Source of the DNA: Fictibacillus solisalsi
GTDB taxonomy: Bacteria > Bacillota > Bacilli > Bacillales > Fictibacillaceae
Assembly: GCF_900103485.1 (NCBI RefSeq)
Contig: NZ_FNHW01000001.1
Location: 1,399,418-1,463,417, forward strand
Direction of reading: 5' to 3'
DNA length: 64,000 nt
The translations under genes were made by a program, and so were the position numbers. Every line of letters starts with the position of its first letter. Position 1 is the stretch's first letter. The notes under the pieces were generated by a model, which was not told where the DNA came from, did not search any database, and worked only from the letters and a program-made list of their open reading frames with translations. Of the stretch, positions 25,980 to 37,049 are shown in pieces.

Positions 25980-28373
25980 TTAGTCCTGCAGTTTGAAAAA
26001 AGTGCCATTGTCATAGGCTAATCCGTTTACAGTAAGCTTGCGGTGTTCCTGCTCCGGGACGATAAATGATACTTCTTTAAAAGGCAAATCATAGGTTCCT
26101 TCCTTATGAACGGTAATCGAAATCTGATCTTTTGATACTTCTGTTTCTACTGTTAAAAACGCAAAAACGTCCTCAAATTGATTACTGATGCCATCGTCCT
26201 CATAACATTGATAGGAACTGACTCCGCTTCCCTTTTGAGGGAAAAGCAAGAAGGCTCTCTCATCCTTTTCTTTCGTTTCAAAAGTTACTTCGGCTTGATT
26301 GACAGGTATAATGCTTCCCGCTTTTGCAAGTAAAGGTACATAGCTTAGAGGCGCAGGAATTGTAACATGCTGCCCTCCCTCGTACCATTCCCCAGTATGC
26401 AGATCATACCATCCTTCAGCATGCTTTGGAAGGTAAACCGGACGTTCACGCTGATTCTTTTCAACCACGGAGGCGACAAGAAGGCTATCTCCGAGCATAA
26501 AATCATCATTTTCTTCAAACGTCTGATCATCATGCTCGAAATCCCAAAATGTCGGCCGGATGATGGGCAAATGAGAAGCATGCGCCTCATAGAGTGACGT
26601 ATACAAATATGGAATAATTTTGTTCCTGAACTTAATGAGTTCACGGATTTCAGGAAGGACTCCCGGATACATCCACGGTTCGTTTACAGTCTCATCATCA
26701 TTCCACGAATGAATGGTAAACCTCGGATGTACAATACCGTTTTGAACCCATCGTACAAAAAGCTCAGGTTCCGGCGCGGGCCCGGAGAATCCTCCCACAT
26801 CATGGCCAAAGTTATAAATTCCGGACAAGCTAAGTCCAATGCCCATTTTGTTGTTGAACTTAATGGTCTTCCAGCTGGTTCGGTTATCTCCTGTCCAAGT
26901 CTGAACATAGCGGTGCATGCCGACACACCCTGATCTTGAAATCAAATAGGGACGAGTGTCAGGGTTAAATTCTTTTTGAGCTTCATAGGAGGCTTTCATC
27001 ATAAGCAGGGGCTGCACCGCTCGGATCACATCAAAATCAATGGTTTCACCAAATCCATCACAGCTGGCGGATTGACTCCAAATTTCAAATTCATTATTGT
27101 CATTCCAGGTTGCATCAATCCCATATTCCATCAGTTTCTCTTTGACTTGCTGTTTCCACCAGTCATACGTTTCCCGTTTGGTAAAATCAAGATATGCTCC
27201 AGTTTCATCCCAGAATTGCGCAATTTCCGGCTGTCCTGTTCCTTGATTTTTGATGAACATTTCTTTTTGCTTTAATTTATCAAACAGCGGATGATTATGA
27301 AGCAAACAAGGTTTGATGTTGGCACATAGCTTTACGCCCTGCTCATGGAAATCTTGTGCCATTTTTTGAGGATTGGGAAATTTGGAATCATTCCAGTGAA
27401 ATACATAACGCTTATCCTCTATGGAAGTATAGCCGGAAGACAACTGAAACGAATCACATAAGATGTCATGCTCTTTACAATGCTGCAGGAACCGGCTGAG
27501 CTGTTCCTGAGCATTTGGAGCATCCGTATAACTCATCGTTGAGCCTGAATAGCCCAAGCTCCATTTTGGAGGAAGAATTGTTTTTCCTGTCATCCATGCA
27601 AATTTCCGAGTCACATCTTTAACCCGGGGACCCGCAATGATGTAATAGTCCAGGTCGCCTTTTTCTGCTTCATAATACCGGTAATACCCATGGTAATTAT
27701 CCAGCTCAGAACCCATTTCAAAAATTGAATTGGCCAGATTATCATAAAAGATCCCAAAGGATAATCCCGTTTTCTGGTTCCTTGTAATGTAAAACGGAAT
27801 ATGCTTGTACAGCGGATCTGTAAATTCAGCATCATACCCCATTGCATCAATCGTCTGCATACGATAGCGTTTACCATGCTTGTCCACATGGCCGCTTTTT
27901 TCGCCAAGTCCAAAATATTGTTCTTCATGGTTGCGTTTTAAATAATGTGCCGGTCCGTTTGTTCCCAATTCATAATGATAAGCCTGGGTTTTACGGTCAC
28001 TGGCCAGAGGAATCCACTCTTCTCCCTGACGATAAAACCAGTTCAGTTTAAATGCATCTCTTTTGATTGTTAATTTTAACTTTTTTGTTTTTACTGTATA
28101 TTCTTCTCCCACAGATTCACACGTGTATACCGGCAGAGCAAAGCCACTTGTGTCCAAACGGCTCCGGCCCTCGGCTGGTATATCATCCATACCGGGTGCC
28201 ACGCTCCATGTTTTCTTCACTTGCAGGGTGCCGTCCGTGACAAATAACACACGGATTATGTCTTCTTCCAGGATCATTATTTTTACTTCCATATGATCCA
28301 GTTCTGATTGGAAATGCAAGATATTGCTTTCTTCTTTTACCAATGTAAAGGCTTGTTTGACTAGAATACTCAT
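25980..28373 (-). CDS. GH31 family glycosidase (alpha-glucosidase/alpha-xylosidase type)
   Basis: A 797-residue GH31 enzyme: N-terminal beta-sandwich, barrel starting near residue 265, catalytic nucleophile Asp425 in DATWNDNNE, general acid Asp496 in TGDNRTSW, and C-terminal beta domains. There is no signal peptide, so it acts in the cytosol on an imported alpha-linked glycoside. It is the last gene of the TRAP transporter operon (27 bases after DctM), which implies that its substrate enters by TRAP. GH31 also includes sulfoquinovosidases, so an acidic alpha-glycoside is possible. Specificity cannot be read from sequence alone. Confidence 0.92.
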   Translation of the reverse strand: MSILVKQAFTLVKEESNILHFQSELDHMEVKIMILEEDIIRVLFVTDGTLQVKKTWSVAPGMDDIPAEGRSRLDTSGFALPVYTCESVGEEYTVKTKKLKLTIKRDAFKLNWFYRQGEEWIPLASDRKTQAYHYELGTNGPAHYLKRNHEEQYFGLGEKSGHVDKHGKRYRMQTIDAMGYDAEFTDPLYKHIPFYITRNQKTGLSFGIFYDNLANSIFEMGSELDNYHGYYRYYEAEKGDLDYYIIAGPRVKDVTRKFAWMTGKTILPPKWSLGYSGSTMSYTDAPNAQEQLSRFLQHCKEHDILCDSFQLSSGYTSIEDKRYVFHWNDSKFPNPQKMAQDFHEQGVKLCANIKPCLLHNHPLFDKLKQKEMFIKNQGTGQPEIAQFWDETGAYLDFTKRETYDWWKQQVKEKLMEYGIDATWNDNNEFEIWSQSASCDGFGETIDFDVIRAVQPLLMMKASYEAQKEFNPDTRPYLISRSGCVGMHRYVQTWTGDNRTSWKTIKFNNKMGIGLSLSGIYNFGHDVGGFSGPAPEPELFVRWVQNGIVHPRFTIHSWNDDETVNEPWMYPGVLPEIRELIKFRNKIIPYLYTSLYEAHASHLPIIRPTFWDFEHDDQTFEENDDFMLGDSLLVASVVEKNQRERPVYLPKHAEGWYDLHTGEWYEGGQHVTIPAPLSYVPLLAKAGSIIPVNQAEVTFETKEKDERAFLLFPQKGSGVSSYQCYEDDGISNQFEDVFAFLTVETEVSKDQISITVHKEGTYDLPFKEVSFIVPEQEHRKLTVNGLAYDNGTFFKLQD

Positions 28374-28400
28374 AATTTCAACCCGCTTTCTCTTTGATGC

Positions 28401-29696
28401 TTACAGTCCAAATAGTTTTGGCAATGCCAAACTGACCTGTGGAATAAAGGTAACGATCATTAAGACCATAATGATCACGGCATAAAAAGGTAGTAGTGGC
28501 TTTACGACTTGTTCTATTTTTACTTTTCCAACACTGGCTCCGACAAATAAAGCACTCCCTACCGGTGGAGTAATGTTTCCAATGCAAAGGTTAAACGCCA
28601 CCATGATTCCAAAGTGAACCGGGTCCATTCCAAATGACGATACAATCGGCAAAAAGATCGGTGTGAAAATAAGGACCGCTGGCGTAATATCCATGAAGGT
28701 TCCGATAATCAATAGAATGATGTTCATAATGAGCAAAATGACCACCGGATTATCCGTAAAACCTAACAACCCCTGGCTGATCGCTTCGGGAATCCCTGTA
28801 AACGACATGACGAGTGATAAAATTGTGGATGTACCGATCAGCAGCATAATGACTGCTGTCATCTCCACCGTTTCAAGCAGCATTTTTGGTAGTTGATTCC
28901 ATTTAAACGTCCGGTAAACCATCGACAAGATTAACGAATAGGCTACTGCGATCGCCGCTCCTTCAGTGGCTGTGAAAATACCCGCGATGATTCCACCGAG
29001 AACAATGACAATCAGCATTAAACTTGGAATAGCCTCCCAAATGACTTTCAAGCCTTCTTTTAAAGGGATCCGCTGGGAAATTAAGTACTTTTTCTTTTTG
29101 GCAATTACATATGCGACGACCATGGTGGCAATTCCCCAAAGAATGCCCGGAACATAACCGGCCATAAACAGTGCGGCAACAGACGTGCCGCCGCTTACTA
29201 GTGAATAGATGATTAAAAGGCCGCTTGGAGGAATCAATAAACCCGTCGGAGCCGATGCAATATTTACAGCAGCAGAGTAGGTTTGGTCATATCCTTCTTT
29301 TTTCTGAATGGGTGACATTACACCGCCGATCGCTGCGGCTGCAGCAACCGAAGATCCTGAAATGGAACCAAACAGCATATTGCCCATGACGTTTGTATGG
29401 GCCAATGATCCCGGCAGTCTTCCAGATAAAAGTTTGGCCACATTAATTAATCGAAGCGCAATCCCGCCGTTGTTCATAATAATGCCAGATAAGATGAAAA
29501 ACGGAATGGCCAGAAGTGCAAAACTATCAAGTCCGGTTACCATTTTCTGAGCTGAAGTAAACACGGCAATATCAAATGGAAACAGGATCAGCATGGTCGC
29601 AATTGATGCACCGGCAATGCTTATGGCAATCGGCACCCCGACAAATAACAAAATAAAGAAAATACTTAATAAAAGAATTCCTGCAGTTAACGTCAT
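28401..29696 (-). CDS. TRAP transporter large permease (DctM)
   Basis: A 431-residue, 12-helix protein with GVPIAISIAGASIA near the N-terminus, GSISGSSVAAAAAIGGVM, LLIPPSGLLIIYSLVSG and FNLCIGNITPPVGSALFVG, the repeated signatures of DctM. It is the ion-coupled transport subunit working with the DctQ and DctP encoded just upstream (14-base gap to DctQ). It is membrane-located. Confidence 0.95.
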   Translation of the reverse strand: MTLTAGILLLSIFFILLFVGVPIAISIAGASIATMLILFPFDIAVFTSAQKMVTGLDSFALLAIPFFILSGIIMNNGGIALRLINVAKLLSGRLPGSLAHTNVMGNMLFGSISGSSVAAAAAIGGVMSPIQKKEGYDQTYSAAVNIASAPTGLLIPPSGLLIIYSLVSGGTSVAALFMAGYVPGILWGIATMVVAYVIAKKKKYLISQRIPLKEGLKVIWEAIPSLMLIVIVLGGIIAGIFTATEGAAIAVAYSLILSMVYRTFKWNQLPKMLLETVEMTAVIMLLIGTSTILSLVMSFTGIPEAISQGLLGFTDNPVVILLIMNIILLIIGTFMDITPAVLIFTPIFLPIVSSFGMDPVHFGIMVAFNLCIGNITPPVGSALFVGASVGKVKIEQVVKPLLPFYAVIIMVLMIVTFIPQVSLALPKLFGL

Positions 29697-29710
29697 TGAG
29701 ATACTCCTTT

Positions 29711-30235
29711 CTACCCGTGCAGCTGGGTTACAGATTCGCCGTCCATTTCTTTTGAATACAACTCTACTTTTCGTTTTATAATCGCTTCATATATATTGAT
29801 TACGCTATAACCGATAACAAGAATACCGCTAACTGGAAGCGACAGATAAATGTAACCCATCGGAATGCCCAATGAAGCTGAGGATTGAGCCATCGTAATG
29901 TTTACGGTCATAATCCCCCCAACGACCATAACAATCACGGCGAATAAAACAACCAATATTTCAATGAGGATGCTCATCCTTAGAGCTTTTTTAGGCGAGA
30001 GCTTTTCTACAATAAATTCAATGGCGATATGCTTTTTATTACCGAACGCATACGCTGCTCCAAGCATGGAGACCCAAATGAGAGAATAGCGGAGCAACTC
30101 TTCTGAGATTGTGCTTGGTGAATTCAATACATAACGTGTAAATACTTGCCAAATGGCTACAAGCACCATAAAGCCCATGATGGTGCAGGTAATAAACGCC
30201 AACCCCTGGTCCAGCTTCTTTTTTACATTATTCAT
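29711..30235 (-). CDS. TRAP transporter small permease (DctQ)
   Basis: A 174-residue, four-helix protein with VFTRYVLNSPSTISEELLRY and AAYAFGNKKHIAIEFI, typical of DctQ (RYxxxxSxxWxEExxRY...G...HIxVxxL). It pairs with DctM to form the TRAP membrane complex. It is located between DctP and DctM. Confidence 0.93.
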   Translation of the reverse strand: MNNVKKKLDQGLAFITCTIMGFMVLVAIWQVFTRYVLNSPSTISEELLRYSLIWVSMLGAAYAFGNKKHIAIEFIVEKLSPKKALRMSILIEILVVLFAVIVMVVGGIMTVNITMAQSSASLGIPMGYIYLSLPVSGILVIGYSVINIYEAIIKRKVELYSKEMDGESVTQLHG

Positions 30236-30252
30236 TGTCCAGAACCTCCCTT

Positions 30253-31260
30253 CTAGTCTCCTGTAGCTTCTGCTCTGATTTCTTTATAATAACGGGACGT
30301 TGCTTTCTTTTTTGCAAATTCCTTATGCAATGGCTCTACTGCTTTTTTAAACGGTTCTTTGTCTGGTTTATTAAATGTGACATTCATCTTTGCTTTGGCC
30401 TCTTTTGTTGCTTTGTCAATCGCTTTTTCCCACTCTACTTTGTGAAAGGCAGTGGATTCTTTGGCGGCTTCTGTTATGGCTTTTTTTTGTTTGTTACTCA
30501 ATTTGTCCCACTTTTTATTGTTCATGATGAGGATATCCGGCACAATGGTATGCTCACTATATGAGTATTGTTTAGCTACCTGACCGTGGTTGTTATCTGT
30601 TAAAGCGGTTTCATTATTTTCAGTACCGTCAATTACTCCTTGCTGCAATGCGGTGTACACTTCGCCAAAAGACATTGGGGTGGGTGATCCTCCCATTAGT
30701 TCAATCATTTTAATGGATGTCGCACTCGGTTGTACCCTTATTTTCAGTCCTTTTAAATCCTCAGGTTTCATAATGGCTTTATTTTTGGTATAGAAGTTTC
30801 TCGTACCCGCATCATAAAATGTAAGCCCTCTGAATCCCACATCTGTTGTAGTTTTATAAATGTCCTGAGCAATACTGCTGTTCATTACCTTATAAAATTG
30901 ATCTCTGCTATCAAATAAATACGGAAGACTGAAAAGTGAATACACCGGCGAAAAGCTTTCCAGTGCACTGGCACTCACTTTTGCAAAGTCCACGGCACCA
31001 GTCTGTGTTAATTCAATCACTTCTCTTTCAGATCCAAGCTGGCCGTTTGGATAAAGCTTGATTTTTACCGTTCCATTCGTTTTCTTATCTACTAATCTTG
31101 CGAATTCGACGAGTGATTTATGTACTGGATGTGTCTCGCTTTGATTATGGGCCAACCGCATGGTTATGGTCTGATCTTCACTTTTTGCTGTCGTGCTGCA
31201 TCCAGAAAACAAGGACAGAACTAAAACGCATACAAAAGTGATTGAAATCCAAGTTTTCAT
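30253..31260 (-). CDS. TRAP transporter substrate-binding lipoprotein (DctP)
   Basis: The preferred start is ATG 31260 (AAGGTAGG seven bases upstream), giving MKTWISITFVCVLVLSLFSG with a lipobox Cys. An alternative is ATG 31284 behind AAAGGGGG. The mature protein has the DctP motifs HPVHKSLVEFARLVDKKTNG and GLKIRVQPSATSIKMIELMG, where the Arg normally grips a carboxylate, and SFGEVYTALQQGVIDGTENN. It is tethered outside the membrane and hands ligand to DctQM. The conserved Arg suggests an acidic ligand, interesting beside a glycosidase. It is the first gene of the operon, controlled by operators at 31337-31424. Confidence 0.92.
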   Translation of the reverse strand: MKTWISITFVCVLVLSLFSGCSTTAKSEDQTITMRLAHNQSETHPVHKSLVEFARLVDKKTNGTVKIKLYPNGQLGSEREVIELTQTGAVDFAKVSASALESFSPVYSLFSLPYLFDSRDQFYKVMNSSIAQDIYKTTTDVGFRGLTFYDAGTRNFYTKNKAIMKPEDLKGLKIRVQPSATSIKMIELMGGSPTPMSFGEVYTALQQGVIDGTENNETALTDNNHGQVAKQYSYSEHTIVPDILIMNNKKWDKLSNKQKKAITEAAKESTAFHKVEWEKAIDKATKEAKAKMNVTFNKPDKEPFKKAVEPLHKEFAKKKATSRYYKEIRAEATGD

Positions 31261-31320
31261 CGGTGAACCTACCTTGCTGATCATTTGACTAGAATCCCCC
31301 TTTACATAATGGTTCAAAAC

Positions 31321-31335
31321 TGACAGCGCTTGCAA
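31321..31335 (-). promoter_or_regulatory. Candidate cre site upstream of the TRAP operon
   Basis: On the minus strand TTGCAAGCGCTGTCA matches the cre pattern WTGNAARCGNWWWCA with one mismatch. It lies between the operator palindrome and dctP, so CcpA repression by preferred sugars is likely. Confidence 0.7.
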
Positions 31336-31336
31336 T

Positions 31337-31368
31337 ATCATAAAATAACAACGTTGTTATTTTATGAT
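31337..31368. promoter_or_regulatory. Operator 1: 32-bp perfect palindrome
   Basis: Left arm ATCATAAAATAACAAC and right arm GTTGTTATTTTATGAT are exact reverse complements with no spacer. The core TAACAACGTTGTTA, with a central CG, is the classic shape of a LacI-family operator. It lies upstream of dctP. Confidence 0.85.
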
Positions 31369-31410
31369 TTAAGGATTTACTTCTTTACCAGTTCAAATAT
31401 ATAATCGTAT

Positions 31411-31424
31411 TAACAACGTTGTTA
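31411..31424. promoter_or_regulatory. Operator 2: second copy of the core
   Basis: TAACAACGTTGTTA again, identical to the core of operator 1, with centres 65 bases apart. It lies upstream of the divergent LacI-family gene, so the regulator probably controls itself and the TRAP operon, possibly by looping. Confidence 0.85.
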
Positions 31425-31482
31425 TTGACCAGTATAAGCCGTATTCTGAAAATTATCAACATTGGATTTAAGGAGGACTGTG

Positions 31483-32463
31483 ATGAGTGTTACCATAAAG
31501 GACATTGCACGAGTTTCCGGAGTAAGCTATTCGACCGTATCAAAAGCGCTCAATGACAGCTCTCTGGTAAAACCCGAAACGAAACGCAAAGTGGTAGAAA
31601 CGGCAAGAGAGTTAGGGTACACCCCAAATCTTTCAGCAAAGAACCTGGTGTCGAAAAAAAGCCGGACCATCGGTCTTGTCTGGCCCGCGATTGATCGTGT
31701 TGCTCTTACAGAACTGGTAGCTAAAATCAACGAGATTGTTACCGAGAAAAATTACTTCATGATCCTGTCAGTAAACTCTGCCGACCATGCGGTAAAAATG
31801 TTTGAAAGTTTTCAAGTAGAGGGCATTCTTTTATTTGAAGGAGGAATTGAAAATCAGCTTCCTCCACTCTTCTCTTCTTCCGTACCGATTCTAACATATG
31901 GCGTGGCTCGAGAAGAACACCCTTATCCAATTGTGGATGTCTACCATAAAAAAGCCATTCGCAAAGCAGTTGAACATCTTGTGTCGTTAGGCCACTCAAA
32001 CATTCACTATATCGGAGAAAATTCCCACGCTGATAAACGGCAATACGAAAAATGGAACGGCTTTCAAGAAGCAATGGTCAATGCCCAGCTCGCTGTGAAT
32101 CAAACGGATACAAATGGATTAAGCTGGTATGACGGATACCTGGCAGCACAAAAAGTGCTTCAGCAGGACTTCCTCCCCACCGCTTTGATCAGTGGGAGTT
32201 ATGACATCAGCATTGGTATTCTTCGGGCAGCGAAAGAACAGCATCTGCGGATTCCTGAAGACCTTTCTCTCGTTTCGTATGATAATATCCCGCAAATGGC
32301 CAGCTTAGAAACCGAGTTAACAAGTGTAGGGGTTCCCATTGAAACACTGGCCCATACGATGGTCGATTCGCTACTTTCTCTTATTGATTCCAAAGACACC
32401 GCGCATTTTACCCAACGGTTGGAGCCCGAAATACAGATCAGAAAATCTACATCACCTGTATAA
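31483..32463 (+). CDS. LacI-family regulator of the TRAP-GH31 operon
   Basis: A 326-residue protein from ATG 31483 behind AAGGAGG. The N-terminal helix-turn-helix and hinge read TIKDIARVSGVSYSTVSKAL and TPNLSAKNLVSKKSRTIGLV, followed by a periplasmic-binding-type sensor domain (LVSLGHSNIHYIG, PTALISGSYDISIGILRA). It is divergent from the TRAP-GH31 operon with two identical operators in the shared gap, so it most likely represses that operon until a substrate-derived inducer appears. Confidence 0.93.
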   Translation: MSVTIKDIARVSGVSYSTVSKALNDSSLVKPETKRKVVETARELGYTPNLSAKNLVSKKSRTIGLVWPAIDRVALTELVAKINEIVTEKNYFMILSVNSADHAVKMFESFQVEGILLFEGGIENQLPPLFSSSVPILTYGVAREEHPYPIVDVYHKKAIRKAVEHLVSLGHSNIHYIGENSHADKRQYEKWNGFQEAMVNAQLAVNQTDTNGLSWYDGYLAAQKVLQQDFLPTALISGSYDISIGILRAAKEQHLRIPEDLSLVSYDNIPQMASLETELTSVGVPIETLAHTMVDSLLSLIDSKDTAHFTQRLEPEIQIRKSTSPV

Positions 32464-32474
32464 TTTTTTACCAA

Positions 32475-32505
32475 AGGGTCAGCTTTCCAAAGCTACCCTC
32501 TTTTT
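32475..32505 (+). terminator. Terminator of the LacI-family gene
   Basis: AGGGT and AGCTTT pair with AAAGCT and ACCCT (one mismatch in the stem), followed by CTTTTTC. Confidence 0.75.
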
Positions 32506-32616
32506 CGTTGTTTGGTTAATTTATTTTAAAACACAGTAAAATTTTAACTCGATTTTCATACGACTTTATTATCGATTAGTACCGCATATAAAAATCAGAA
32601 TAATCTAAATTTACTA

Positions 32617-33765
<1,149 letters not shown>

Positions 33766-33977
33766 GCTGAGATAAAGCAATAAAAAAGGCGAATTCACAA
33801 AGAAATGACCGATCTAGTCATCGGAAGGAGTGACTGCCATCACCCACTATTTCTTGCGATCCGCCCGCACTCCCATTCCAAGGAGCAACTATAAATTATA
33901 TAGTAGCCCCTGATTTTGTGCAAACATTGCTTTTGTTTGTCTGGTTGATGTACCAAAAAATTTGAGGGGGAAATTCT

Positions 33978-35243
33978 TTGAAAAAGTTAGGTAAAACATT
34001 TCTCTTGTCCTCTGCTCTTGTGCTCGCCTTAAGTGCTTGTAATCAACAATCAAGTTCGGATGAGGGCGGAAACGTTCAATTAACCCTGTTTTCCACTGTT
34101 ACCAATGAATCGGATAAAGCCGCTCTTAACGATGCAATCAAGGAATTCGAAAAGAAAAACCCAAACATTGATATTAAGGAAAACTTCCCGGCCGACAAAT
34201 ACGAAGGGATGCTTCGTGTCAAAATGGCGGCAAACGATATGCCTGACTTATTTGATACCCATGGCTGGTCAAAGGACCGATATGGTGAATATGTTGAAGA
34301 TCTGCAGGATATGAAGTGGGTCAAGGATCTGGATCCTGCCATGGATAATATCCTTAAGGATCAATCGGGAAAAGTCTATGCCTACCCATTAAATCAAGCG
34401 AAAGACGGGATTACATACAACGCGACCCTGTTGAAAAAATACGGTATCACACCGCCTTCAACGTTTGATGAATGGATGAATGCCATGGAAACGGTCAAGA
34501 AGAAGAGCAAGGGTGAAGTCACACCGCTTTGGTTTGCCGGGTCCGATAAAAGTTCATTTGGACAATATTTCGATCAGTTCGCCACTCCGCTCCTTGTCAC
34601 CGACAGTAAGCACGATTATCGAAAAGAATTGCTGAATGGCACATTCAAGGACTGGTCCAAATTTGATTTTCTGCCAGAAAAACTAAAAGAAATGCAGGAG
34701 AAAGGCTTGCTGAATAAAGACGTTCTTACCGCACAAAACCAGCAGATGACCGATTTGATGGCACAAAACAAAATCGCATTTGTCATTGGCGGCGGCTTGC
34801 TTGGTCCATCCGTCAAGGAACTGAACCCCGATGTGCAGCTCGGTGTCATTCCGATGCCAATCATCTACAAAGGCGACCAGCCGAGCTGGATTGGCGGAGA
34901 ACGGCATACCTTGGCTGTTTGGAAGGACTCCGAACACAAAAAGGAAGCAAAAAAGTTCCTTGAATTTCTTGCACAGCCAGAGATGGTCAAAAAGATCGCT
35001 GAAGCAACCTCCCTGCCTGCCGGCCTAACAAACGCCAAAGCAGATAATTACTTTGCCAAAGACTATGAAAAATATAAAGATGTAAAAGTTGAACCGTATT
35101 TTGACCGTGTTTACCTCCCTAGCGGCATGTGGGATGTACTTGGAGCGTCCGGCCAGGAGCTGTTATCGAAATCGATGAACCCTGAGCAAGTGTCAAAGAA
35201 AATCGGTGAAGAATATAAGCGATTGTACAAACCGAAAAAGTAA
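33978..35243 (+). CDS. CUT1 sugar ABC transporter substrate-binding lipoprotein
   Basis: A 421-residue family-1 solute-binding protein. The TTG at 33978 follows GAGGGGG, and the signal peptide ends LVLALSAC with the lipid-modified Cys. The mature part has the domain pattern TNESDKAALNDAIKEFEKKNPN..., GKVYAYPLNQAKDGITYNATLL and WIGGERHTLAVWKDSEHKKE typical of oligosaccharide binders. Two permeases follow; no ATPase is encoded nearby, so a shared MsmX-type ATPase is inferred. The sugar is not known. Confidence 0.92.
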   Translation: MKKLGKTFLLSSALVLALSACNQQSSSDEGGNVQLTLFSTVTNESDKAALNDAIKEFEKKNPNIDIKENFPADKYEGMLRVKMAANDMPDLFDTHGWSKDRYGEYVEDLQDMKWVKDLDPAMDNILKDQSGKVYAYPLNQAKDGITYNATLLKKYGITPPSTFDEWMNAMETVKKKSKGEVTPLWFAGSDKSSFGQYFDQFATPLLVTDSKHDYRKELLNGTFKDWSKFDFLPEKLKEMQEKGLLNKDVLTAQNQQMTDLMAQNKIAFVIGGGLLGPSVKELNPDVQLGVIPMPIIYKGDQPSWIGGERHTLAVWKDSEHKKEAKKFLEFLAQPEMVKKIAEATSLPAGLTNAKADNYFAKDYEKYKDVKVEPYFDRVYLPSGMWDVLGASGQELLSKSMNPEQVSKKIGEEYKRLYKPKK

Positions 35244-35284
35244 GTGGCTTTTTTCATCCGTGAATTCAAAAGGAGCTGAAATTC

Positions 35285-36217
35285 ATGAATACCGTAGTCG
35301 GTGTGAAAAAGGAGAAAGCGGCACTTGCAAAGGTTAACAAACGCACGAAGCATTCTTTACAGTCCTCACTTTGGTGGATGTATTTACCTGCCCTTGCTCT
35401 AGTCGTCTTTTTCATTCTTTATCCGTTCTTGAATGGCTTAAAAATTTCATTAACCAATTGGAATGGTTTTTCGCAAACCTTTGATTTTGTCGGTTTAAAG
35501 CAGTACAGCCGGTTGTTTAAGGACCCCGATACCTGGCTTGTCGTTAAAAATACGCTGCTTTACGGCTTGGGAAGTACACTGTTTCAAAATATTATTGGCT
35601 TATTGTACGCATTATTGCTCAACCAAAGCATTAAGCTACGGGGTCTTACACGAACCATCATTTATTTGCCGGTAATTATCAGCCCGTTGATTATGGGTTA
35701 TATTTGGTACTTTTTCTTCGCCTATCAAGGCGGCGCGTTGAACGATATTCTTACAGCCATGGGGATGGAAAAAATTAATGCATTGGCTAATCCTGAGGTG
35801 AATACCTGGCTGATCGTTTTTGTGAATACGTATCAGTTTGTCGGGGTGGCGATGATTATCTATCTTGCGGGTCTGCAGAGTATTTCTAAGGATTATTATG
35901 AGGCGGCCCAGCTCGACGGGGCTTCCGCTTTTAATCAGTTTAAGAATATTACGCTGCCCCTTTTAATGCCTTCCATCACCATCAACATTGTCATCAATGT
36001 GATCGGCGGGTTGAAACTATTTGATGTGATTGTTTCACTTACTGGCGGCGGGCCTGGGAATGCATCTCAATCCATGTCAACATTCATGTACGATTTGTAC
36101 TTTAACCGTCAGGATGCCGGTTATGCAGCGACGGAAGGTGTGCTAATGGCGCTCATCATCCTCATCATAAGCCTCTCTGCCCTGCTCTTTTTTAAACGGA
36201 AGGAGGTTGAAGCCTGA
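35285..36217 (+). CDS. CUT1 ABC permease, MalF-like
   Basis: A 310-residue protein with six helices. The cytoplasmic EAA loop [24 protein letters not shown] docks the ATPase. [20 protein letters not shown] is the typical first-helix motif of sugar permease subunit 1. It lies 41 bases after the binding protein and overlaps the next permease by one base. Confidence 0.94.
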   Translation: MNTVVGVKKEKAALAKVNKRTKHSLQSSLWWMYLPALALVVFFILYPFLNGLKISLTNWNGFSQTFDFVGLKQYSRLFKDPDTWLVVKNTLLYGLGSTLFQNIIGLLYALLLNQSIKLRGLTRTIIYLPVIISPLIMGYIWYFFFAYQGGALNDILTAMGMEKINALANPEVNTWLIVFVNTYQFVGVAMIIYLAGLQSISKDYYEAAQLDGASAFNQFKNITLPLLMPSITINIVINVIGGLKLFDVIVSLTGGGPGNASQSMSTFMYDLYFNRQDAGYAATEGVLMALIILIISLSALLFFKRKEVEA

Positions 36218-37047
36218 TGGAGAAGACGAACCGGAAGCCTAAACTATTTTTGTCGGTTATAGCCTTAATTATCGCCCTCTATCACCTGGTCCCGTTCTAT
36301 ATCCTGCTTACCACTGCCTTCAAGGCGAAGGGCGATTTTAGTTCAAAGTGGATATTTCCCAAACAGTTTTCTTTTGATAACTTCCGAGAAGCCTGGGAAA
36401 TGGCCAATTTGGGACAGTCATTATGGAATACTGTCATCATTACCTTCTTTTCAGCAGGGCTTCTCATCATTTTAGGCTCGCTCGCAGCCTATCCGCTTGC
36501 ACGGCGTACCACAAAAGCAAACAAGCTGGTTTATGTCTTTTTTATCGCGGTAATGGTCATTCCTCCATTAACTGCATTGGTGCCTCTTTATCAATTGGTG
36601 GTTGATATTGGAATGATGAACACACGTACCATTGCTGTGCTTAATAACGTTGCCGCTTATCTGCCACTGGCTATCTTTTTATATGCAGGTTTTATTCGCT
36701 CCACCATACCAAAGGAATTGGAAGAAGCAGCAAAAATGGACGGAGCGAATACACTCTCCATATTTTTCAGAGTCGTGTTTCCATTGTTGAAACCAGTCAC
36801 CGCTTCAATTCTTATCATTTCTTGTGTATACATTTGGAATGATTATCAATTTGCGATTTTCTTTCTCCAGGCGGAAGAAGTAAAAACCATTACTGTTGCC
36901 TTATCCAGTTTCTTCGGACAAAATACAAGCAACCTTAATCTCGTAGCTGCAGCGGCCATCATGGCCGTCGCTCCCATGGTTATCCTCTTCCTCTTGCTGC
37001 AGAAACACTTTATCCAGGGTCTGGCATCTGGTTCTGTAAAAGGATAA
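36217..37047 (+). CDS. CUT1 ABC permease, MalG-like
   Basis: A 276-residue, six-helix protein with AYPLARRTTKANK, the EAA loop ELEEAAKMDGANTLSIFFRVVFPLL and the C-terminal KHFIQGLASGSVKG. It completes the transmembrane dimer with the MalF-like subunit. Its ATG overlaps the stop of that gene, showing translational coupling. A terminator follows at once. Confidence 0.95.
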   Translation: MEKTNRKPKLFLSVIALIIALYHLVPFYILLTTAFKAKGDFSSKWIFPKQFSFDNFREAWEMANLGQSLWNTVIITFFSAGLLIILGSLAAYPLARRTTKANKLVYVFFIAVMVIPPLTALVPLYQLVVDIGMMNTRTIAVLNNVAAYLPLAIFLYAGFIRSTIPKELEEAAKMDGANTLSIFFRVVFPLLKPVTASILIISCVYIWNDYQFAIFFLQAEEVKTITVALSSFFGQNTSNLNLVAAAAIMAVAPMVILFLLLQKHFIQGLASGSVKG

Positions 37048-37049
37048 GA

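Noticed and set aside
33841-33977. Possible cre site before the CUT1 binding protein gene
   Set aside because: TGCAAACATTGCTTT lacks the conserved CG core and the CA end.
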